IMG/VR virus record: IMGVR_UViG_3300031963_000094
Span: 1-64,000 of that record
DNA: 64,000 bases
Source: a virus
Strand: one strand, 5' to 3'
A program made the position numbers and the translations under genes. Under the pieces are notes generated by a model. That model saw only the letters and a program-made list of their open reading frames with translations, did no database searches and was not told the DNA's origin. Positions 59,342 to 64,000 of the stretch are shown piece by piece (positions within the stretch are counted from its first letter, which is position 1; the number at the start of each line of letters is the position of its first letter).

Positions 59342-61009
59342 ATGGCAATTAAACTTTTTGGCTTTACAATAGGCTCAAAGGATGTCGTCAAGGCTGAAAA
59401 GCCCGAACAGGCATCCTTTGCTTTGCCTTCCGCAACCATAGATGATGGTGCTGTTACCGTTACGCAAAATGCGTATTACGGTACATACGTTGATCTTGAA
59501 GGTTCTGTTCGCAACGAAATAGAACTTATTACACGTTATCGTGAGATGTCAAATCACCCAGAGTGTCAAATGGCAATTGATGAAATCGTCAATGAAGCCA
59601 TCACACATGATGATCAAGGTAAGGTTGTTGACATCGTTCTTGACAATCTGAAGCAGCCTGAAACAATCAAGAAGAAAATTATCGAAGAGTTCAACAATGT
59701 ATTAAAGATGTTGAACTTTAGTAATTTGGCTGATGATGTTTTCAAACGTTGGTATATTGATGGTCGTGTTTTTTATCATATCGTAGTTAACGATAAAAAT
59801 CCTAAAGAAGGTATTCAAGAACTTAGATACATTGATCCACGCAAGATTCGTAAAGTGCGTGAGATTAAAAAAGATCGTGATCCAAAAACTGGAGCAATGA
59901 TCGTCGTATCGGTTGCTGAATACTATGTCTATAATGATCGTGGTACCACGACACAGACATTTACATCAAACGTAGGTCAAGGCATTCGTATTGCACCAGA
60001 CGCTATCATTAATGTGAACTCTGGTTTGATGGATGCTAAGAATACATTTGTTATTTCGTATCTACACAAAGCAATCAAGCCACTCAATCAGTTACGTATG
60101 ATTGAAGATGCGATTGTTATTTACCGTATTTCAAGAGCGCCAGAACGCCGTATTTTCTACATCGACGTTGGTAACTTGCCACGTGGTAAAGCAGAGCAAT
60201 ATCTGCGTGACATCATGATCAAGTACCGTAACAAATTAGTTTACGATGCCAACACAGGTGAGATCCGTGATGAACGTAAGCATATGTCAATGCTTGAAGA
60301 CTTCTGGCTACCACGCCGTGAAGGTGGTAAAGGTACAGAAATTACCACACTGCCTGCTGGTCAAAACTTGGGCGAACTAGAAGATGTAAAATATTTCCAA
60401 AAGAAACTTTTACAATCTTTAAACGTACCATATTCAAGACTTGAATCACAAGAAGGTGGTTTAGCAGGTCTTGGTCGTTCACAAGAAGTTACACGTGATG
60501 AACTGAAGTTTGCCAAGTTTGTTGTTCGTCTGCGTAATAAGTTCTCACAAGTGTTTGATGAAGCACTCAAAGTACAATTGGTACTGAAGGGCATTTGTAC
60601 ACGTGAAGAATGGGATAAGTTCAAAGAAGATGTTTACTACGACTTCCGTAAAGACAATAACTTTACCGAACTGCGTGAAGCAGAATTGCTACAGAATAGA
60701 TTACAAATGGTAAGCCTAGTTGATCCATTTGTTGGTCGTTACTTCTCCAATAATTATGTGATGAATAAGATTCTCATGATGACGGATGAAGAGATTGAAG
60801 CAATGCAAGCAGCAATACAAAAAGAAAAAGACACATTGCCCGATGACATGCAAGGTCCCGCATTAGGTGGACCACCACAGGGTGCTGAACCTCAAGCAGA
60901 ACCAGAAGACAATACGGTAGAAAATACCGAAGAAGAAGAGTCATTAACACCTGGTTTAGATGACGAAGTAAGTAAATCGGTTGTCAGTATAAATAATAGA
61001 CGCAGATAA
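59342..61009 (+). CDS. 20: Portal protein gp20
   Basis: 555 residues, against 524 in T4. Blocks such as NEIELITRYREMSNHPECQM, AIDEIVNEAI, VFKRWYIDGRVFYHIV, HKAIKPLNQLRMIEDAIVIY, RISRAPERRIFYIDVGNLPR and the crown-side KMRKQ-like basic runs are gp20 features; GGLAGLGRSQEVTRDELKFA is typical of the stem and wing. The C-terminus is acidic and disordered. It forms the dodecameric head vertex for DNA passage and head-tail joining, and starts prohead assembly. Confidence 0.95.
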   Translation: MAIKLFGFTIGSKDVVKAEKPEQASFALPSATIDDGAVTVTQNAYYGTYVDLEGSVRNEIELITRYREMSNHPECQMAIDEIVNEAITHDDQGKVVDIVLDNLKQPETIKKKIIEEFNNVLKMLNFSNLADDVFKRWYIDGRVFYHIVVNDKNPKEGIQELRYIDPRKIRKVREIKKDRDPKTGAMIVVSVAEYYVYNDRGTTTQTFTSNVGQGIRIAPDAIINVNSGLMDAKNTFVISYLHKAIKPLNQLRMIEDAIVIYRISRAPERRIFYIDVGNLPRGKAEQYLRDIMIKYRNKLVYDANTGEIRDERKHMSMLEDFWLPRREGGKGTEITTLPAGQNLGELEDVKYFQKKLLQSLNVPYSRLESQEGGLAGLGRSQEVTRDELKFAKFVVRLRNKFSQVFDEALKVQLVLKGICTREEWDKFKEDVYYDFRKDNNFTELREAELLQNRLQMVSLVDPFVGRYFSNNYVMNKILMMTDEEIEAMQAAIQKEKDTLPDDMQGPALGGPPQGAEPQAEPEDNTVENTEEEESLTPGLDDEVSKSVVSINNRRR

Positions 61010-61020
61010 GGAAAATTATT

Positions 61021-61221
61021 ATGGAACTAAAAGATATTATCAATAACATTGCCGCTGGTGATAGCGCAGCAGCAAAAGAAGGTATAGAAAATGTTTTATC
61101 CGCAAAAGCGTTCGATGCGCTCCAAGGCCGTAAGCAAGAAATGGCTACAACTTTATTTGGCGGGAAAGAGCAAGGTGACGAAGAAGTTACCGACAGTGAA
61201 GAAGCCGTAGAGCAAGAATGA
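61021..61221 (+). CDS. 67: Prohead core protein gp67
   Basis: 66 residues, near T4 gp67 size (80). LKDIINNIAAGDSAAAKEGI and AKAFDALQGRKQEMATTLFG, then an acidic tail (DEEVTDSEEAVEQE), fit the family. It is an internal scaffold component, removed by gp21 during maturation. It lies eleven bases after gp20, the T4 order, and overlaps the next gene by four bases (ATGA). Confidence 0.85.
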   Translation: MELKDIINNIAAGDSAAAKEGIENVLSAKAFDALQGRKQEMATTLFGGKEQGDEEVTDSEEAVEQE

Positions 61222-61877
61222 AATCACTACTCGAATTCAAATCTATCGTAGAAGAAGAGAAACAGGACTACTCTAAGTTCGATGCGCTTGTTCGTGCAGG
61301 GTTAGCAAACAAAGCACAGTTGGCCCGCATCCACAAAATCTTAGACAAGATGGGTGAAGAACGCCCACAGTTCAACAATGCTGATCGTGAGATCATGCGT
61401 AATCTTTTTAATCGCATGGTAGATTTAGTTTCAAGTAAACAGATTTATGGTAAAGCAAGACAAGCAGTCCGTGAAGAAGTAGAACTTAATGAAGCACGTA
61501 TGGATACACCATTGGTGCCAGATCCACCTGTTATATTAGTAATCAAACGTAAAGCGGTAAGATTGTATCCAGACGGCACACGTATTGCTCTGTATTGGAG
61601 TGACAAAATAAAACGAGCATTTAGCATTCCTTATGGTCCAATGGTTGATGCTCCAGTTCAAGCGGAAGAATACATTAAAGAACTTGCTGAAGCAGAAGAA
61701 ATAACGCTCAACGATGGCATTACTATTTCTTTAGACGAAGAAACAAAACAACAAATTATAAACACATACGGTCAGTTAGAAGAAGACAGCAAAGAAATCT
61801 TTTGGCAACAACTAACTGAGTCTGTAACAACATTCGGAAAACTATATGAATTTTGTAGAACTAATTCTACAGAATAG
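61218..61877 (+). CDS. Conserved prohead-operon protein, unknown
   Basis: 219 residues. The N-terminal half (SKFDALVRAGLANKAQLARI, HKILDKMGEERPQFNNADRE, IMRNLFNRMVDLVSS) resembles a protein seen between gp67 and gp21 in cyanophage-like T4 genomes as I recall. The C-terminal half (PVILVIKRKAVRLYPDGTRI, ALYWSDKIKRAFSIPYGP) looks like a separate beta domain. It overlaps gp67 by ATGA and gp68 by 32 bases. A scaffold or core role is inferred from position. Confidence 0.7.
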   Translation: MKSLLEFKSIVEEEKQDYSKFDALVRAGLANKAQLARIHKILDKMGEERPQFNNADREIMRNLFNRMVDLVSSKQIYGKARQAVREEVELNEARMDTPLVPDPPVILVIKRKAVRLYPDGTRIALYWSDKIKRAFSIPYGPMVDAPVQAEEYIKELAEAEEITLNDGITISLDEETKQQIINTYGQLEEDSKEIFWQQLTESVTTFGKLYEFCRTNSTE

Positions 61878-62307
61878 ATTAGACGAAGCCAAAGAATTAA
61901 TCTTTGAGCGTCTGAACGACATTGCTTCTATCCGTATGGAAGAAGCAAAGCCATATGTCGTTGATGCGATGTTTGAAGAGATTGAAGTTGACGAACAAGT
62001 GTTAGAGGAAGCGGCTAAGAAACGCAATCCAAACATTCAAAAGATGGGTCGTATTACAAAAGTACGCCGCCGTATTCGTCGCAACAAAAAAGGTAGAATT
62101 ATCGTACAAAGAAATGTACGCAAATCAGGCATCAAAGGTTATAGAATTTCTGGTAGCACGGTTAAACGTATACCTGCAACAGTAAGATTACGTAAAGCAC
62201 GTTTATTGAAACGTTCTTGGAAGACAACAAGAAAAAGTAAACTAAGACGTACATTGATGAAAAGAAAAATGTCAATGCGCCGTCGTCAAGCAATGGGACT
62301 AAAATAA
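61846..62307 (+). CDS. 68: Prohead core protein gp68-like
   Basis: 153 residues, against 141 in T4. The N-terminal 50 residues are acidic and helical (ILQNRLDEAKELIFERLNDI); the C-terminal half is extremely basic (ITKVRRRIRRNKKGRI, RKARLLKRSWKTTRKSKLRR, MKRKMSMRRRQAM), as in gp68. Such core proteins shape the prohead and are cleaved by gp21. Position between gp67 and gp21 supports the call, though sequence identity cannot be judged. Confidence 0.7.
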   Translation: MNFVELILQNRLDEAKELIFERLNDIASIRMEEAKPYVVDAMFEEIEVDEQVLEEAAKKRNPNIQKMGRITKVRRRIRRNKKGRIIVQRNVRKSGIKGYRISGSTVKRIPATVRLRKARLLKRSWKTTRKSKLRRTLMKRKMSMRRRQAMGLK

Positions 62308-62308
62308 A

Positions 62309-62671
62309 ATGCCATTTGAAATTACCAATACACTTAGAGGATCGTCAATCGTTCGAGCAGTTGATCCTGGAACATATACTGTCACTCTCAATGATTTAAG
62401 AGCAAACGCAACCATCGAGACTGTTACTGCGGCAGACATTCGTCATGTTAAATGGTCAACAAACGGCAACATTCGTATTGTCCGTAATAGCATTCCATTA
62501 CTGGCACTGCATAGTGGTGGCAGCATGGACTTTGATGAGTACGGACATTCAATTGCAAATAATAACACTCAAAGCATCGTAATTGAAATTGTTACTGGCG
62601 GTACGGTTGTTCTAGAACTGGCCAAGTATGCAACTTACAATGTTGATCCATACACAGGAGTATCAATCTAA
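62309..62671 (+). CDS. Conserved small protein of the prohead operon
   Basis: 120 residues, beta-rich: FEITNTLRGSSIVRAVDPGT, YTVTLNDLRANATIETVT, HVKWSTNGNIRIVRNSIPLL and ALHSGGSMDFDEYGHSIANN. A protein of this pattern occurs in aquatic T4-like phages near gp21 as I recall, with no assigned role. A minor capsid or decoration function would fit its compact beta fold and neighbours. It starts one base after gp68, and its stop overlaps the gp21 start. Confidence 0.7.
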   Translation: MPFEITNTLRGSSIVRAVDPGTYTVTLNDLRANATIETVTAADIRHVKWSTNGNIRIVRNSIPLLALHSGGSMDFDEYGHSIANNNTQSIVIEIVTGGTVVLELAKYATYNVDPYTGVSI

Positions 62672-63321
62672 TGAAACTTATTAAAGAACACATTGAAAAT
62701 GTAAGATATCTTACCGAAAAAACAGAAGACGGTAAAAAGAATCTGTACATTGAAGGCATATTTCTAGTTGGCGATGCAGTCAACCGTAACAATCGTATGT
62801 ACAAAATGGATACACTTCGTAATGAAGTTGAACGATATACCGAAGAGTACATCAACACAAATCGTGCGCTTGGTGAACTGGGACATCCAGACACACCATC
62901 ACTGAATCTAGAACGTGTGTCGCATAAGATTACAAGTTTGGTAGAGAACGGTAATACATTTGTCGGTAAAGCACTCATCATGGAAACACCATATGGTTTG
63001 ATTGCTAAGAATCTTATTGAGTCTGGTGTCGGTCTTGGTGTTTCATCACGTGCTTTGGGTTCTGTCGTAATGACAAAAGAAGGTTATAATCTAGTACAAG
63101 ATGACCTGCGTCTTGCAACTGCTGCTGATATTGTTGCTGACCCTTCTGCTCCAGGTGCTTTTGTTCAAGGTATTATGGAGAACAAAGAATGGATGTTCGT
63201 AGAAGGTAAGTTTGTCGAGTCTCATATCGACTATGCTAAACAGCAAATTCGCAAAGCATCACGCAGAGACATTGAATCTGTTGGGTTACAGCTTTTCGAA
63301 AACTTTCTACGAAAACTTTAA
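62671..63321 (+). CDS. 21: Prohead maturation protease gp21
   Basis: 216 residues, against 212 in T4. FLVGDAVNRNNRMYKMDTLR, then GELGHPDTPSLNLERVSHKI with the catalytic His72, and GVGLGVSSRALGSV with the catalytic Ser125 or Ser126. DIVADPSAPGAFVQGIMENK closes the conserved core. It cleaves scaffold and capsid precursors at acidic motifs inside the prohead, then itself. gp22 follows after a perfect late promoter. Confidence 0.93.
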   Translation: MKLIKEHIENVRYLTEKTEDGKKNLYIEGIFLVGDAVNRNNRMYKMDTLRNEVERYTEEYINTNRALGELGHPDTPSLNLERVSHKITSLVENGNTFVGKALIMETPYGLIAKNLIESGVGLGVSSRALGSVVMTKEGYNLVQDDLRLATAADIVADPSAPGAFVQGIMENKEWMFVEGKFVESHIDYAKQQIRKASRRDIESVGLQLFENFLRKL

Positions 63322-63325
63322 AATT

Positions 63326-63333
63326 TATAAATA
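63326..63333 (+). promoter_or_regulatory. Late promoter TATAAATA before gp22
   Basis: An exact match to the T4 late consensus TATAAATA, five bases after the gp21 stop and 23 bases before the gp22 ATG, with AAGGAG in the leader. It would drive the scaffold and probably the major capsid gene beyond the window. Confidence 0.75.
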
Positions 63334-63355
63334 AGAAATCATAAGGAGATATTCA

Positions 63356-64000
63356 ATGGCAACAAACAAACTCATGGAAGCAGCGGCAGAAATTCTTGCA
63401 GGAAGCAAGTCATCTGCTCCTGGTATGCCAATGCCTAAACTGCCTTCTGTTACTCCAGGTAACTCTGGAACACCTGAAGACTTGGGCGGTCCTACATATC
63501 AAAATAACAAGCCTACTGATGATTCTAACAAATTGTCAAACAAAGCTAGTGCTAAGAGTGCTTCAGCACCTACAACTAAGCCATCAGCGGCATCATCCGA
63601 TGTTCAGCTTGGCGACAAGAATATGAAAGCTGGTACAGGCGCAGCAATGATGCCTGAACAAGCCGACGAAGAAGAAGAACTGATTGATGACGAAACAGCA
63701 ATCGAAGAAATGAAAGCACAAATGAAAGAAGATGTTGCTTCATTGTTTGCTGATGACAAAAACATTTCTGAAGACTTCAAAGCAAAAGCCGCTACAATCT
63801 TTGAAGCACGTGTATTCGACCGTGTTGCTCAGATTCAAGAGCAAATGGAAGCAGAATATGCCGGCATGTTGGCTGAAGCCCTTGAAGAAATCAAGTCTGA
63901 ACTTACAGAAAAAGTAGATGACTACCTGAACTACGTAGTAGAGCAGTGGATGGACGAAAACGAAATCGCTATCGAAAGCGGTCTGCGTTCGGAAATCACA
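63356..64000 (+). CDS. 22: Prohead core scaffold gp22 (5' part; continues past window)
   Basis: The frame is open for 215 codons to the right edge. It begins MATNKLMEAAAEILAG after AAGGAG. A Pro/Ser/Lys-rich region (about 20-100) is followed by acidic helical sequence (EEEELIDDETAIEEMKAQM, EDVASLFADDKNISEDF) and AKAATIFEARVFDRVAQIQE, DYLNYVVEQWMDENEIAIES, both typical of gp22. gp22 forms the internal core around which capsid protein gp23 assembles and is cut out by gp21. The C-terminus and gp23 are not in the window. Confidence 0.92.
   Translation, partial: MATNKLMEAAAEILAGSKSSAPGMPMPKLPSVTPGNSGTPEDLGGPTYQNNKPTDDSNKLSNKASAKSASAPTTKPSAASSDVQLGDKNMKAGTGAAMMPEQADEEEELIDDETAIEEMKAQMKEDVASLFADDKNISEDFKAKAATIFEARVFDRVAQIQEQMEAEYAGMLAEALEEIKSELTEKVDDYLNYVVEQWMDENEIAIESGLRSEIT

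Noticed and set aside
1-64000. tRNA genes, integrase, attachment sites, auxiliary photosynthesis genes
   Set aside because: None could be recognised; nearly all bases are used by virion and replication genes.

Overview
The window is a gene-dense, AT-rich segment of a T4-like contractile-tailed phage (myovirus). It carries a near-complete T4-type virion assembly block in a cyanophage/pelagiphage-like arrangement: gp33-gp59-gp32, then hub, wedge, fibres, neck, terminase, sheath, tube, portal and prohead core/protease. Several small proteins look like those of aquatic T4-like phages, for example those at 35529, 39683, 40155 and 62309. I see no photosynthesis genes, tRNAs, integrase, insertion sequence or CRISPR array, so the host cannot be named. 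An aquatic Gram-negative bacterium is the best inference.

Layout. 1-1127: a GIY-YIG homing endonuclease runs off the left edge on the minus strand, followed by three tiny overlapping plus-strand genes. 1225-5004: small proteins, a secreted SleB-type cell-wall hydrolase, then late-transcription coactivator gp33, helicase loader gp59, a HAD nucleotidase and ssDNA-binding protein gp32, closed by a strong terminator. 13197-5038 is a minus-strand operon: head-completion gp4, an uncharacterised conserved protein, tube initiator gp54, hub gp26, hub chaperone gp51, and three paralogous 560-690 aa proteins. Of these three, one has a collagen-like segment, one a GH19 domain and one an M15 peptidase domain. 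13232-30280 (plus): gp48, gp53, gp27, gp5 (no lysozyme), a PAAR tip, gp25, gp6, a gp7-like protein, gp8 and a giant DUF4815 protein, which together build the baseplate. 30277-51649: a long adhesion region with two parallel stalk-adaptor-adhesin cassettes (LamG/BNR-like adhesin and glycine-rich adhesin), small chaperone-like genes, a 1,820-residue repeat fibre and further fibre-like proteins. 51653-64000: gp13, gp14, gp15, gp16, a Dps-like protein, gp17, gp18, gp19, gp20, gp67, an unknown, gp68, an unknown, gp21 and the start of gp22.

How it works together. gp33 is the coactivator for late transcription. TAAATA elements resembling T4 late promoters precede several virion gene groups, including a perfect TATAAATA before gp22. 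gp32 and gp59 serve replication. The rest is nearly all particle assembly and cell-wall penetration. The gp5 spike has lost the T4 lysozyme domain, and two lytic domains instead sit on the paralogous minus-strand proteins.

Most unusual points: a Dps/ferritin-like gene inserted between the terminase subunits; the three paralogous hub-region proteins carrying different enzymatic domains; a duplicated receptor-binding cassette; and small beta-rich modules reused across unrelated baseplate, neck and fibre proteins. No stretch over about 300 bases lacks a gene.
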